Below are positions 21,717-39,900 of a DNA stretch of 64,000 bases, one piece after another. The stretch is taken from assembly GCA_036852015.1 (NCBI GenBank), contig JAANDG010000248.1:124001-188000 (forward strand), read 5' to 3'. The notes beneath the pieces are model-generated. The model saw only the letters and a list, made by a program, of their open reading frames with translations, was not told where the DNA came from and did not search any database. The stretch comes from Pelodera strongyloides. Its lineage: Eukaryota; Nematoda; Chromadorea; Rhabditida; Rhabditidae. Each line of letters opens with the position of its first letter. The first letter of the stretch is position 1. Position numbers and translations under genes: made by a program.

Positions 21717-23836
21717 CTAACTTGAAGACACCAACTTTTCAATAACCGATGCCATGGGCTGCAATTGCGCTGGCGGGATCAAGTGAAACTGTTGAGCGAA
21801 GAGAAGAAAGTGCTTGAACGATGTGTTCAGATGTGCCGTCGCCTAAAACACGCAAACATCCTTTTTAAAGAGATATAACGACCAGTTTTAGAGGCATATT
21901 CGGAGAACTGCATTCCCATATATGTTGTGTGCAATATAACTAGTTGGACTAAAATCGCGAAGTTATTGCAAACATAACATGAGAATACAGCGTCTATACG
22001 TTTCTAAACCGGATGTAGTGTAGTACTGCACTAACAATAAGATTAAAAAAGTAACAAATCCCGTGCGCGAATTGAGGCGGTCTATTTAACAGCAACATTT
22101 CAAGGATCGCGACAACGTTATGTTTCACTACGAACATAAAAACGCGGAAAACATTCGGTACTGTTTGTCTCAAGCTTTTCCCATTGTTCTCAGCATATGA
22201 TTTACCAGCCTTTTTCATTATACTTTAGAATACATTTTGCAAATGAGAAAGAAGGAAATCCTAGTTACCGTGGTCACGCAAACGCAAGACGCCTTTCTTT
22301 TACTCCCCCTACACAAAACTGCAAGCGAATCGTCTGGATCATGGTAACTGAACTCTTCTGCGAATAAACACTAAGTGTACAGTACCTTAAGTTGTGCGAC
22401 ACGATCCGAGTGAGCATGATAAATGTGCGCGTACACCCGAAACAGACGACACATCATCGCTTCGCAAATCTGCACGAAATTCCTGGGAAACGACTTTCCT
22501 GCAAATCACGGTAATAATAGTCAAAACGAGAAGCGAGAAGAGAGACTATACAATGTACAAAATTGCGTTCTCGGTTACTTTTGCGATAAACGACTACTAT
22601 AAGAAACGATGGAAGTTTCGCGCCGTCGCCGCGCAAAAGCGAGTTGCGCATTTGTCGAGCGGAAGGCCGTTGGTGTACTACTGATACTGACGACACACAG
22701 GGCATAAAACTCGTCGGGAAATTCCCAAACTTGTCTCTATTTGTGATACGTTTCGGATTTTCACCATACCTTATATTCTAATCGCGATGGTGGTATGGCT
22801 ACGACTCAAGACCACCATCTAAATTTATGCAATATGCTAATTCGGATGGTGGTTTCGTCGGTCAGAGCGTCAACGAGTTTATGCCATGCTGACACACCTG
22901 CCGCACCCTCAAAAAAGTGTCACTGCGCAACTATCCTCGCCGTATTACATACCTTTTCGTCCACTGCATACCATAATTTAAAAACATACCTATTTGACTG
23001 GGAAACAGGGTTTCATCGTCCAATTGATCCTGAACACCAGTGAGAAGATATCCTATATAAGTTGGGGCGGGAGTATTTAACCTAAATATATGTGCCTTAA
23101 AAATTAATGTTACAGTCATAGGTTTTTTTAATAGTAGTGTAACACACAAAAGGAAACAGTTCTCAAATAATTAGGGTACACTCAAGCTTTCTTGTTTCTT
23201 TCCGTTACATTTACTATTTTTATGCTTAATGTTTATCTTTCAAATAAATATCCATTTTCAATAACTTACGTCCTATGACTCGAATCCTGCCAGTAATACT
23301 CATGAGTTGGACCTGCAGTCATTTTTTGACACGTTTCCGCCGTGCACGCGTCCGTGATCGTCCCGTACAACATCGACACTTGGTTGAATAAATCAGCAAC
23401 TAGAATACGACCGTAAATCTTAAAAGTCGGAGACTTACAACACCGCTACGTTGATGAAATAACGTCCTCGCCGCGACCAAAATTTTAAGTAGACCAAATA
23501 GTGAGTGTGAGTAGAACCCCTGCTCTAGTTCAAATAAACGTCGGAAACTTGCAAGAATCTATAATTATTACCACGAACACAAACAACAACAAAGGTCCCG
23601 CTTCCTTTGAAGATGTTTTGAAATGATTGACAACCTTATTCATACGCGTTAAAACCACGTGCCGCACAGCTCTATTCTCATGTTTCCACAAAAAAACCCA
23701 AACAAGAAAGCTTACCATTAACCGCTAGCCACTCATTCAAGTCCTCTCCTTGTGGTAATCGTACTGCATCCCTCAAATTTCCCGTTCCCAGGGTAGCAGC
23801 TCCCAACTCTTCGCCCCTTATATTTCTTGCACTCAT
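21717..23836 (-). CDS. mob1: MOB1-like kinase activator
   Basis: Five exons close in phase to 193 aa: 23836-23716, 23399-23270, 23081-22990, 22498-22386, 21842-21717. Homology to MOB1 runs the full length: [86 protein letters not shown]. The zinc ligands are visible as C-x4-C (CTAETC) and the His residues in AHIYHAH. MOB1 proteins bind and activate NDR/LATS kinases in Hippo and mitotic-exit signalling. The protein is about 20 residues shorter at the N-terminus than human MOB1 (216 aa). The ATG lies 4 bases after a TTTAG acceptor, so either a leader is trans-spliced there or a short upstream exon was missed. The gene lies in line between PP2A-C and the PQBP1-like gene. Confidence 0.9.
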
Positions 23837-24949
23837 CAGACTAAACAAACCACCATAAAGTACGCTTTAAAATGTAACTTCAATTGCTCATTCATACAGC
23901 CACGTTTATTGTATACCAAAAGGAAATAATAAAAATTTCACTGCGAAGATACTTTACAGGTACGAAAAAAGATCACTATACAGGACAAAATCGAAAAACG
24001 ATAATAATAAAAAGTAAACGGGCGGTAAACGTTGGTTTGAGACTCAACTCACATGGAGAATATAAAGCAAGACATTGGGCAACCAGCCACACTCCAACAA
24101 GCACATTTATCGAAGAAAAGCCAAATTACAGATACATAATTTATAAGTACAAGAGAAAAGAAAAATGATTATAAACGATAAAATTAAAAACAAAGTCACC
24201 AAGAAACGACTGTTATGGCTCAGAGTGCAATGCGGGATTTTAGAATTTTAGACGCAAGAAAACTTCAAAGAATATAAGCGTTTTTTTCTAATTTGAATGC
24301 TGAATGATGTGAATATGAAACAGAAAAATGAGGGGCACACGCAATACGGGTCCGGATCTTAACTTAAACGATAAGCTATAGTAAAGGGATGTCTATTCTT
24401 GCATTTTCAGAACTTTAAAGTGGACGTAAACCAGGTTGGTGGAGAAACGAGCACAGACACAAGAAGGACTAGATTAGTGAGTACGGAATAATGCAAAGGG
24501 GTACCTATTGCAAAACTCTCAAACATTTGTGTAAGTCAAAATCTAGTCGCAATCGAGGAAGCACTATAATTCGCACACCAACACATTGCCTGCATATGTA
24601 CAGAACAGAAACAAAAGTGGCGCTATTGGGCTAACTTAAAAGATATACGAGAATGGAATATTTGGGCTAAATTGCAAAAGTATCTCACCTTCAAGGGGAA
24701 AACTAAAAGAATAAAGATCTGCACCGAGGAAGGGAGAATTAAAGATCCATTAAAACTATTGACAATAGCTTACGTTCTTAATCAAATGGGGCATATTGGG
24801 GATGAAAAACTTCCAGCTGACGTCGAAATTCCAAACCCCGTAGCATCCCGCAACAACTATAAAATTCCAAAAGAATTTAACTTAAAAGATACAAATCACC
24901 CACAATACGCCAGGACATTCTCAGTTCTCAAATTCTAGCCGACCTCTCA
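23837..24949. other. Stretch between PP2A-C and MOB, no gene recognised
   Basis: About 1.1 kb of AT-rich sequence. Plus-strand open frames here (94 and 88 codons) have no motif and no splice-consistent neighbours. Confidence 0.4.
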
Positions 24950-29940
<4,991 letters not shown>

Positions 29941-30848
29941 AACCCTGTAGAAAAGTATTCGTATGAAGCTGGTGGAAAAAATCACGATTCACGATCACGA
30001 AAAAGTCCAGCAAGGTAAATGAGGGAGGGTAAGGAAAGTCCAAGTGGTGCTTTGATGAGAGGGAACACGTGCACTGAACATTACGAAATAACTACCAATT
30101 TTATTATTCGGGTCTGAGTGGCAGAGTGTATAGCAACAGCAAGGAACGACTTTTAATCTGGTGCGTTCTTAACCAATAGCCAAAAATCAGAAATTGCAGT
30201 AAGGCAAGCCCGAAAGAAGCCCGCTGAACCTCATCTAACAGGATGTTCAATGGGCTGCACAACGCTGGTAGACATAAACACTTTGCTGTCCTATGTAAAC
30301 CGTAGACCACCAAACATATCGAGAACAAGTCTAAGAGGTGTCAATATTTGGCCGAAACTACACGAAAATCTACCGTTTACCTTCCGCCGTTACACTTCAG
30401 TGCATCGCAGTCTAACAACGAGATAAAGCAAAACTCAAAGGAAGCAGATGTTTGGGCGACACTTTCATACAGGAAGCATTGCTAACCATTTTCTCTCGGC
30501 CTGCAGTCAATGGGCTTCTCGCACTATCTACGATGGATCTTACGTACTTAACAGATACTATAAGTGCTAAAGAACATTTTATCTTCAAGACAATAACCTT
30601 CCGTGATTCACACCTCAACTGGGAATCACATTGATTTGCGCGCAATCTCTCGCATCGCAGCGAGAGAAAGAGAGACACGCAACGCGGTCAGCATTGCGTT
30701 GCGAGCTGAGTATCGACGGTATAAGGCCGACACGTATTAAGAGCTGATGCGCACCGTAAATCAAAACCGTTTCCGGCAAATTTGCATAAAAAGTTTCATT
30801 TGCATACAAACTATATTAGCGCAAACAATACAGGAATTGTGGCTTTCA
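29941..30848. other. 5' flank of PP2A-C, no further gene recognised
   Basis: Presumed promoter region of PP2A-C. Open frames on both strands here lack motifs. Confidence 0.4.
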
Positions 30849-31233
30849 TAGTGTATTTATCTCCAGTTTCGCAGGGCCGAAACACCTCAAAAAATCATTC
30901 AGCGCGGCTTTCACTTTCCATGTATAACAAGGGATGGAAACTCCCTACCATAGCTTGACGATCGGAGTAATCGTGTTGGGACGCGTTACGTGTAGTTTGT
31001 AATTTAAAGGTGTTGACATAAAATAAATTTCGACTGGCCTAAAATTCTAAAATTTAATACACCTTTAAATTACAAACTACACGTAACGCGTCCCAACACG
31101 ATTACTCCGATCGTCAAGCTATGGTAGGGAGTTTCCATCCCTTGTTATACACGGAAAGTGAAAGCCGCGCTGAATGATTTTTGGGCCAGATTCGCCCTGT
31201 TTCGGCCCTGCGAAACTGGAGATAAATACACTA
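30849..31233. repeat. Long palindromic element upstream of PP2A-C
   Basis: The outer ends TAGTGTATTTATCTCCAG and CTGGAGATAAATACACTA are exact inverses. Arms of about 165 bases, including ACGCGTTACGTGTAGTTTG and its inverse, flank a loop of about 50 bases. No TTAA is present at the ends, so it belongs to a different group from families A-F. Confidence 0.85.
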
Positions 31234-33027
31234 TTAGGCAAATGGTGGTGCTGTCAATACGGGGGAAGGGCACATGTTTAGTTGTGCTGAAACCAACGCG
31301 TCGAAAATCTCATTTCTGTGAAAAGACGATAACCAGTTTGCTGATTGAATTCTGGCAGACTGATTATGAAATTGTTATTGAAAATATGCGAGGTTCGAAA
31401 GAGCGCGCGTAGTCAATCACTTGGGGAGGTATTTTACACATGCGGTAGCTCCCTTTTTTACATTATCATTTTCAGTGAGGATACCAGTAATTCTGCGGGA
31501 CACAGCGATCGGGAGCTAAAATGAAGAAACCCAACTTCTGAGAAAAAAGTGACCTGGCTTCTAAATGCATGATTCTGGATATGCAAAAAGTGCGATAATA
31601 AGGAGAGTCGGGATAGTATAATTGTCGTCTCCAATAGTTATATCTGCACAACGTCGTTCCTATGTAAACTCGTATGGAGAACTGGAAACTTATGGTAAAC
31701 TAGCAACAAAAAATTTTTTCCGGTGAGCCTGACCCTTTAAGTCTACGTGTGATGAATGTATGTCTGAATAATGTGGTATTCAAATCGAGAGACATCGACA
31801 TAAACTGGTGTTTTCTTCCATGGAGCTGCTCAACTTCGACAACAAAAAGCATTCCTGGCCAACCATTCCTGTTTTTCATGATTGTGTTTGAATAAAGTTA
31901 TAATCAAGAATTACGATCGTACAACCCTTGCCACCTGAAATTGTACAATTTCGCGCCTATACGTAAAAGATGTACAATTTCTGTTGGCACCTGGCGCACA
32001 TGTGGCGTACTATATAGTAGCCCACTTGCCGCGCTCACTTCGGAAAGTGAGTGCGCCTCGAATCATATTAGAGGGTGTATCATACAGTGTACAACGCTTA
32101 TATCTTGTTCCGCACAACTCTTGCAGAATAGATTATATTAGTTTTAGATAAAGGTGTTAGATGGCACAACGTCTTCAACGTCAATAGAGTCCGCCAATCC
32201 TCACCGGGTGTTCAGTTTTCAAGATAATATCTTTATTCCTATGTCTCTTTAGTTTCATCGAATTATTTTACCAAACCGTTGGGCGCCTGCGATCTCCATT
32301 CAACGCACACTATTTGTATTTTTCTCTCCCTTTCCGTCATTCGAGATAGCACAAACAACGGTTTTTTTCTTCAATTTCCTGGTCGAAATGTTTGCAAACA
32401 CCGCCAATAATGAAAAAAAACAGCCTTTTTTCGTCAATACTGCTATTTTTAAATCGCTGTTAAACGACGTGTGGTTATCATTTAACAAAAAAAACCATTT
32501 CAGTATTGTAATATTTGTACTGTCAGTGATTCATCGCACAAAAAAAAAAGAATATGTGTCCCCAGTGCGTGGGCGACGTTATTTTTGCGCATATATTTTC
32601 TGTGCCAGTTGAGTGTTCTTCTTATCAGATATTTGTTTGTATCACTCTTTGTTTTCTAGTGCATTTTTTTTTGTTTATTTGGCGATTAGAATAGTCTTTT
32701 CTTATCTCGTTTTCAACAAAGACTGAGCATTTGAATTCTCGCTCGCGTTTCAAACTTTATTTTCTAGCTTGTCCAGCTATTTTCATAAATCACATGTGGT
32801 ACCGCTTTAACGTTTGCCCTATATCATGAGAGAGCCTAAACGTGTTGTGTATTCAAATAGTTGTCAGTGTTGCTATGTACAAACACAAGCTATGATGAGA
32901 GCAAAAGTTCAGTGAACTCCGCGTAGATGAAGAGTTTATTACGCTGTGCCTAGTTCGTCCAAGCGACACTTGTGTCATACGAAGTTTTATATTCTATCAT
33001 TGAAGTCTCACTTTATAAGAAATGATC
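31234..33027. other. Upstream region of K1, duplicated elsewhere
   Basis: No gene was recognised. The part at about 31985-32900 is duplicated at about 42420-44040 and 45000-45080 (shared words GGCGCACATGTG, TTGCAGAATAGATTA, GATGGCACAACGTCTTC). It marks the flank that was copied along with the kinase units. Confidence 0.5.
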
Positions 33028-33178
33028 TTAAAGTGAAATACCGTTCGGTTTTTGAAACACATCGTGTAGACCAGCATTGTTAGGCAGCTTATGCACATGA
33101 ACATAAATTAGAATAAACATTCGAGCAAATTAGCATAAATAGGTAAAAATTCAATGCCCACGATGCGCTTCGCTTTAA
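33028..33178. repeat. Family A MITE upstream of K1
   Basis: TTAAAGTGAAATACC on the left and CGCTTCGCTTTAA on the right. The same element sits at the equivalent place upstream of K2 (47418-47587), with matching flanks (GAAGTCTCACTTT left, TGTACT.TCAATTTTTT right), so it predates that duplication. Confidence 0.75.
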
Positions 33179-33901
33179 TGTACTGTCAATTTTTTTGTCA
33201 TCTCCTTTTACTTATGTTTGTGAACCCATCACTCACTTCACAAAGCGTGTAGGCAAGTTTCAGAGATAAATGAGCTCAAGTCCCTCCTAACTTCCCTGTA
33301 AATATAGAAGAAATCATGCTACTGTTATTAGAATTATTAGCAATTTTCAATTTCTCCCTAAATAAACCCACGCATGTTGTTTTTTCTTTTTTTTTTACTG
33401 GTCGTCCTTAGCTTAGTTCTCTTTCTGTCAAAATTACTTCAAATCGATTATACACATATTTTTTTTCCCTTCACCTAACTGGTTGTTTGCACTGATAAAA
33501 CCCTTTACTTTCGCCACGGGAGGTACAGTTGGCGCAACAGCAGTTCACGATTGTTAGTTAGAAGAGGGCACACATTTCGCACACGGCGAGCACGTATTTG
33601 AAGCGATTCTCCGCTGGGCCCGCGCGTCGCCGCTGGACTCGATGTCGTCCCATATGGCCGCCCTGCGCGATTTATGTGCATGGTGATCTCAATATGCGCG
33701 CGGCACTCGCACCAATAGTGCGTCACAGAATGTAACACCAGCTGGTATTTGTAACTTTTGCACTTTTGTTCACTATAAGGGATTGCCGCTGGCTCTTTTT
33801 TTATCCATCCGACTCTTCGAATTGTCGATGAAACCCCTGTGAAGATGCTTATGCCTTATGCCCTTTTTTGCTGGCAACTAAAGGTCTCTAACCTTGCGTT
33901 C

Positions 33902-33915
33902 TTTTAGTAATTATG
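33902..33915 (+). other. Splice acceptor directly before the K1 start codon
   Basis: TTTTAG at 33902-33907, then TAATT, then ATG. The same AG-TAATT-ATG arrangement precedes K2 (AG at 47878-47879) and K0 (minus, AG at 8626-8625). K3 has TTAG-GAATT-ATG. No upstream coding exon is seen, which suggests spliced-leader addition. Confidence 0.6.
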
Positions 33916-36900
33916 TCCGATACCGTTGGATTAACACTGCTAATTCCAGTCGACAGAGAAAACGGACAAGGAATATGGACAGAAGAAATTGAGTGTGAAG
34001 GCGCGATATGGTAACATCATTTTTTTTAAATTACCGTAAGCAATTTACAACACGCCTGTAACTTTATTTTATTCGCAAAATAAGTTGGGGCACATGACAA
34101 TGCAGTTGTCCAAAATAGATTTAAATGATATCGCTTGAAGCTTTTTGTTTCTTTTCAGGTCCTGCGAGTACAAATTCGAGGACGATGTCCTCATTGGTTA
34201 CGTAAATTGCAATAAGAGATACGAAGAATTTCCTGAGCTAGATATGTGGAAATACAATGCCCGAAATCAGTTCATTGTTTCAAAGGAGAGCAAGCCCAAT
34301 ATTACTACTGTAGGTCCCCCCCCCCATACATTTACCATTGTTCACCATCATTCTGAAACATCCCCGTAGTCCAGAATCGTCATTCTGATTCGAATTTGAT
34401 TTCGCTATCTGACTGCTGACTGGTCAGCTGAATCCTACCTCGGTGATTCCGTCCCTGAGTGATTTTTCGGTACCTTGACATTGTGATGGTATTTTTTCGT
34501 TTATAACTTTATAACTTTCAGTCTTATCACAGCATCCTTGAAAACATCGTATTATTCCTGAATTCTTTCAGGACCTAAGGGATGAGAAAAACGTGTATTA
34601 CATGCGTGACATCGGTATACCATTACTGGCGTACGGGGAAATGGTTTGTGCGCGGCGACGTCTGAAGAACTATGCCGATGAGCGAGGATTATGCAAAGTC
34701 GTCGTAAAAATCATGGAGATTGAGAATTTGCTACTGTAAGTAATCCAACTACGTCGTAAGCTTAAGCGCAAGGTCTCTGAAGAGCAAGATTAGAACAGAA
34801 AGAACTGATTGTAAGTTTTTTTCATGGGAAAGCTAGTTCCAGTGTCAAAGGCTAACAAGCCCGTTAATTTATATAACACCTCGGGCTAAGCCTTGTAATG
34901 TCGAAAAACTTGCTTTGCCCATGATGTGTGTTTCCTGATGAATCGTCCCCGTACCACATGGTTCATTATCATTAATGGCTCACGTTACGGGCAGGGTGGC
35001 TCACCGTACGGGCATTTGAATTACGGATCCAACCTGCATTCTAGAGCGCAACGCGCGTCAAACAACGAAGAAACAAGCACACATATCAACTGTATATTTA
35101 TTTTATAATATTACTGACCATGTAATATGTTTAGTGACCAGAATAGCGACGAGTTTGCTCTGAATCCAGGAGACGTTATTCTAAACAAGTCACAAGAAAC
35201 TTTCCTTGGGCATGGAGGTGATGCCACGGTTTATAAAGGAGAGTACAAAGGTTGGGAATACATCCTTTGTTAGAGTTTGGGTTTGATCCGAGAGCCCTTT
35301 GTTCCAGTTTTTCACGTTACAGTTTACTAAATATGGGACCAGAAATGGTCTTCATATGCATACAACGTATGGAAATTCAGTTGTCCAGCCTACGCTTCAA
35401 AAAACGGTCGTTAATTGCTTTGGCTTTTCAGGAAATATGGTTGCCATCAAGGAATTCCACATCCGTGAGCTCGGAAGCAAGGATTATTTCAAGGATGAAC
35501 TGGAACGCTTCAGGCAATTGCGTCATCCAAATTTACTGAAACTCATGTCAGTGAACGTTAATTTATACCAAAATTGTTAGGTATATATGCTTTTTAATAT
35601 AGTTTGCAATTTACTCGTATTGTTGTTACCCACTTGACTTTTATAATCCCTGTCGCACCCACTCTATTTCGCAACACTCCCGCTGTCTAGCGTCTAACAG
35701 GGCCCTAATTCTTTCTTTGTGTGTCCGATTATCGACCAAGCCAAGTTTAGACAGGTTCGCCACATGGTCGCCATCGTAGTGTTTTTTTATCACTGGTTTT
35801 GAACATTTTATTTCTTCTTCCTTACAGTGGTCACGTGTCAAAGAAGAGGTTTATCGTTCTTGAATTGTGCAACAATGGAACTCTGCATACGGTTAGCTTA
35901 TACACTATAACTAGCGTATAAGTGATTTTCATTGAGAAGTTAAAAGATATTTAACTGGGAAAGATTGCATCAGCGAGAGAGACCAAGTATGAGAAAGGCA
36001 GAGGGATATCAAGGAAAAAATAACATTTTTAGCACATCCATAATCTCAGTAAGGAAATAGACTGGCGCCGATTGGACAACTGGGTCACAGATATTATCGA
36101 AGGAATGGCCTTTTTGCATAGCCAAGAAGTCACCCATCGGGATCTCAAAACAGCCAAGTAAATTTTTGTCCTAACATCAATGAGTATCTCTATGATGCGA
36201 TGCATGGCAATGTCTTTGATCGAGAGAAGTTCAGCGTGAACTCTCTGTGAGATGTAGTATTGTAATTCGACATGGAGTGGCACTATATGCCTGCTTGAGC
36301 TTGCTTGTTTCATGATAGTCAAATCTCGGCAAAAATATATGGATAAAAAAGCAAGAGGACAGGAACTCTAGAGAATATAAGGTGCATCAAAACTCAAAAC
36401 AAGAGGAAAAAGTAACTAATTGATGTAAATCCCTGCCCTTTTAAGTATCCTCATTGGAGCTGATTGGTCGCTTCAAATCACAGATTTTGCTCGCGCAAAG
36501 TCCGGTCCAATCTCTAAAATGTCTGCGGTGACTAGTCGAGTTGGTACCGTTGGTTATATGGCACCTGAACTCCTTTCAAAAGGGGAAGATGGCAAGAATA
36601 CTCGAAAGGTAGCTTTTTTCTTTGGTACATTTCTGTCAGATAACGTTTATGTCACATTACCCAACATCCTGTCGTATGAGTGCCCTCACGGGTTCTTTCC
36701 ACGGTTGGTGGAATACCCCAAAATTCAAGCTGTGGACTATTCTAAATTACTTGTCGTGTGAGAATGTAGTTTTCCATTGACCACAGACGAACAATTCCGT
36801 TCTGCATAAAAAAAACTACCTATGCCTATATAAGCGCGAAGTTATCAGAAAAGTGTTACGGAAGATTTTTTAGATTGACGTGTGGAGTTTTGGTGTGATA

Positions 36901-39900
36901 CTCTGGGAGTTATGCACACGGTACCTTCCCTACGACGGCCTCTCGGAGACAGAAGTCTATCTTAGGACTGCGGATAGGCGAGCTGACTTAGAGTATTTAT
37001 GAATGCCTCCCTAAAATACCCCGGTAACGCCAATCCAGTTGTCAAAACATGGTTCCGCAGCGAGGTTACTTGATCTGCGAATCGATCGTTCACATATGTT
37101 GTAAAGTCAATGGTAACAATTAAAAGGGAGTACATATTAGAAATTAGAACTAATTCATTCCTTTAACCATGACAGTTAAAGGGATGGGTTCACTACAAAA
37201 TCACCTTGTTTTTATGCTTTAGTTTGATTGTACAAAGGAAAAATTAACAAAGAGCATAAAAAATATTCCTTGAATAATTCCCTAGGGCAGATATTAGGTA
37301 AAAAAAGGTGAGTATTGTTCGATCTTCCGATAAAGTTGTACTGCAAGATAAACTAAGGAAGCTAAGATATATGGCTGAAACACACTGTTTTTTTTTCATT
37401 GTTTTAAGTGAAATAAACGATGAAGACTACAGTTTATTTTGCTCAAAACAGTTTATTTTGCTCAAAACAGTGTGTTTCAGCCATCTCTTAGCTTCCTTAG
37501 TTTATGTTGCAGTACAACTTTATCGGAAGGTCGATCAATACTCACCTTTTTTTACCTAATATCTTCCCTAGGGAATAATTCAAGGAATATTTTTATGCTC
37601 TTTGTTTAAGTTTTCCTTTGTACAATCAAACTAAAGCATAAAAACAAGGTGTTTTTGTAGTGAACCCATCCCTTTAATATGTTTATATGCTTAGGTGAAT
37701 TTGCATCAAAAACAAAAACCACGCACTAACACTTTCAGGGAACTCAAGCTCCCAGATCTCCCGGCATTACCCAAGGAAATTCGTTCGCTCATCAGCCGTT
37801 GTATGTCGTTCGAGCCCGAGGGTCGACCCTCATTTGAAGAGATAAAAGACGAGCATTGGACGGATGCAAGTTACGCGATCAGAAAGAATAAAAAGGCATG
37901 TTTAAAGACAACCAGCTCTGTCTGGACAACCAGCCGTGACACCTCTAGGCATCTTGCATCCTGTTGAAAGTAGCCTCGGGTGAAAGTTGGTTTCACAGTT
38001 CGTCCAGAGCACATCCCGTTCAGAGCGTCTATCCTATCCTCATGCTAAGCCCCCCCCCCCCCCAAGGGCGCGCATTGTTTCGGCGGCACACATAACATCC
38101 ACTTTAATCTATTTTCTTTTTAAGAATTGGCATGAGATAGCTGAGGCGTGCCACAACTTTGCCCAATCGTATCACTATGCATCAAGGAGCTTACGGAATT
38201 CTGTGGATAACACAATTATTGCTAGAAGTTCCATTGAAACGTTGCAGATTAGCGATGCCCCAGAGTTTGCGGAGGTAAGTTTTCGCGAAAAGTGTATTAA
38301 AGGAGGAGGAGACTCACAAGGTCTAAGCGTACAATTACTTTCTTCTTATCGAAACATGATGATGTTAGATTCCAATATTTTTTATTGTGTGTTCCGAGTG
38401 TTTATGTCTAATAACCAGATAAACCCATATAAACCAAAATAAACCCATATTTTGCATGTTTTTATAATTTGTATAAAGGGGGTTAATAATATATGGTTTA
38501 TTGGAAGACAATAAATAAATAAACAAAGAAACAGCATGCAGTGTAATAATGATGTCAAATGTCAACCAACAGGAACCCTAAGACACGGCGCTTCACAACG
38601 CACGTATACTGACGAGGGACCAAAAGGATACTGAATGGTAATTCCTTATAAACAAAGAAATACATAAAACATACAAACATACAGAATACCAATTAAAGAA
38701 GTCAAAACGTAACATAATACAACATGAATAAAACACATTACACAGAACACAAACAAATGGACACGAATTACTAATAAAATATAGAGTAGCGAATATTATA
38801 TGTGTGCACAAATTAATTAAAGGAAGAATGCCGGTACTGGATTATCAAAGACTCCTCTTGAAGAATCAATAACTTGTATGATGTCACTTATATTACTGCA
38901 TTGATTTAGTTCCGAGGGAAGTCTGTTAACGTAGTTGAAAACACGTGCAAAGAACCAGTTCTTATTTAGAAACTTTAGCTTAGTTTTGCGAATAACATAT
39001 CTATGTGGCCTGCAGGGCATGCGAGATACATCTGCCTTGAGAGTTACATATTTTCGGAAAGGGAAAGAATAATCATTTGTAACAAACTTGAAAAATGTTA
39101 TCAAATCTGTCCTTCTCCTTCTTACAAACAAAGGGTCAATTTGCATAGCTGAAAGTCTGTAACGGTATGAACCTCTAATGTTATTTCTAGAGCAAATTAT
39201 TTTTGAAAATAACCGTTGCGGTCTATTATAATATATGTACACTAAATTTCGGCTAGACTTTATCCCGCTGAAATTTTTCGGTGTCGAAAGTATACCGTAG
39301 AAGACACGCAATTGCACCCTTATTTCCTTACCGTGTCTCCCGAGGATACCTCGCTCTGGTTGGGACCCGGGAGACCATCTGTCTATATAGCCATATTCCC
39401 CCCGGGACACGCGACAAGAAAATAAAGGTGCAATTGTGTGTCTTCTACGGTACACTTATGCGTTTATCGACACCGAAAAATTTCAGCGGGATAAAGTCTA
39501 GCCGAAATTTAGTGTACATATATATTATAATAAACCCCCTTTATACAAATTATAAAAACATGCAAAATATGGGTTTATTTTGATGGGCCCGTCCCTTTAA
39601 AGGAGGAGGAGACTCACAAGGTCTAAGCGTACAATTACTTTCTTCTTATCGAAACATGATGATGTTAGATTCCAATATTTTTTATTGTGTTCCGAGTGTT
39701 TATGTCTATATAACCAGATGCCCTCGGGACACACACTGCGATAAAGATCTTTGGTACACTTCAAAACATTATATTGATTTATTCCTTATAATTAAACATT
39801 GTAAAACATGTATATTCGAAGCTAAGACCATCATCTTTAGATAAAAAGGAACGAATTGTAAACTTAGACCTCGTGAGCTTTCTTCTTTAAGTTATTTTCA

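Larger units (their letters stand above)
38299..39720. repeat. Composite insertion with long direct repeats in K1 intron 11
   Basis: A block of about 105 bases (from AAAGGAGGAGGAGACTCAC to GAGTGTTTATGTCTA) occurs at about 38304-38408 and again at about 39597-39708 in the same direction. Between them, the inverted arms at about 38430-38480 and 39530-39600 (ATGCAAAATATGGGTTTATT) enclose a LINE fragment and a further inverted-repeat element. K2 has none of this. Confidence 0.7.

Noticed and set aside
24672..24938. 88-codon plus-strand frame
   Set aside because: No recognisable domain, no splice-consistent partner exon and AT-rich codon use like the surrounding noncoding DNA.
31158..31412. 84-codon plus-strand frame starting in the palindrome
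   Set aside because: Begins within a hairpin arm and continues into unrelated sequence without motif support.
36530..36545. DFA in the kinase as a sequencing error
   Set aside because: The same Asp-Phe-Ala-Arg codons appear independently in K1, K2 and K4 with different synonymous bases, so an error is very unlikely.
38980..39455. Full 212-codon minus frame as one protein
   Set aside because: Only the part downstream of about 39225 resembles a LINE reverse transcriptase C-terminus; the upstream part is inverted-repeat DNA read by chance.
39281..39583. 100-codon plus-strand frame
   Set aside because: It spans an inverted-repeat element and shares words with the opposite-strand frame because the DNA is self-complementary.
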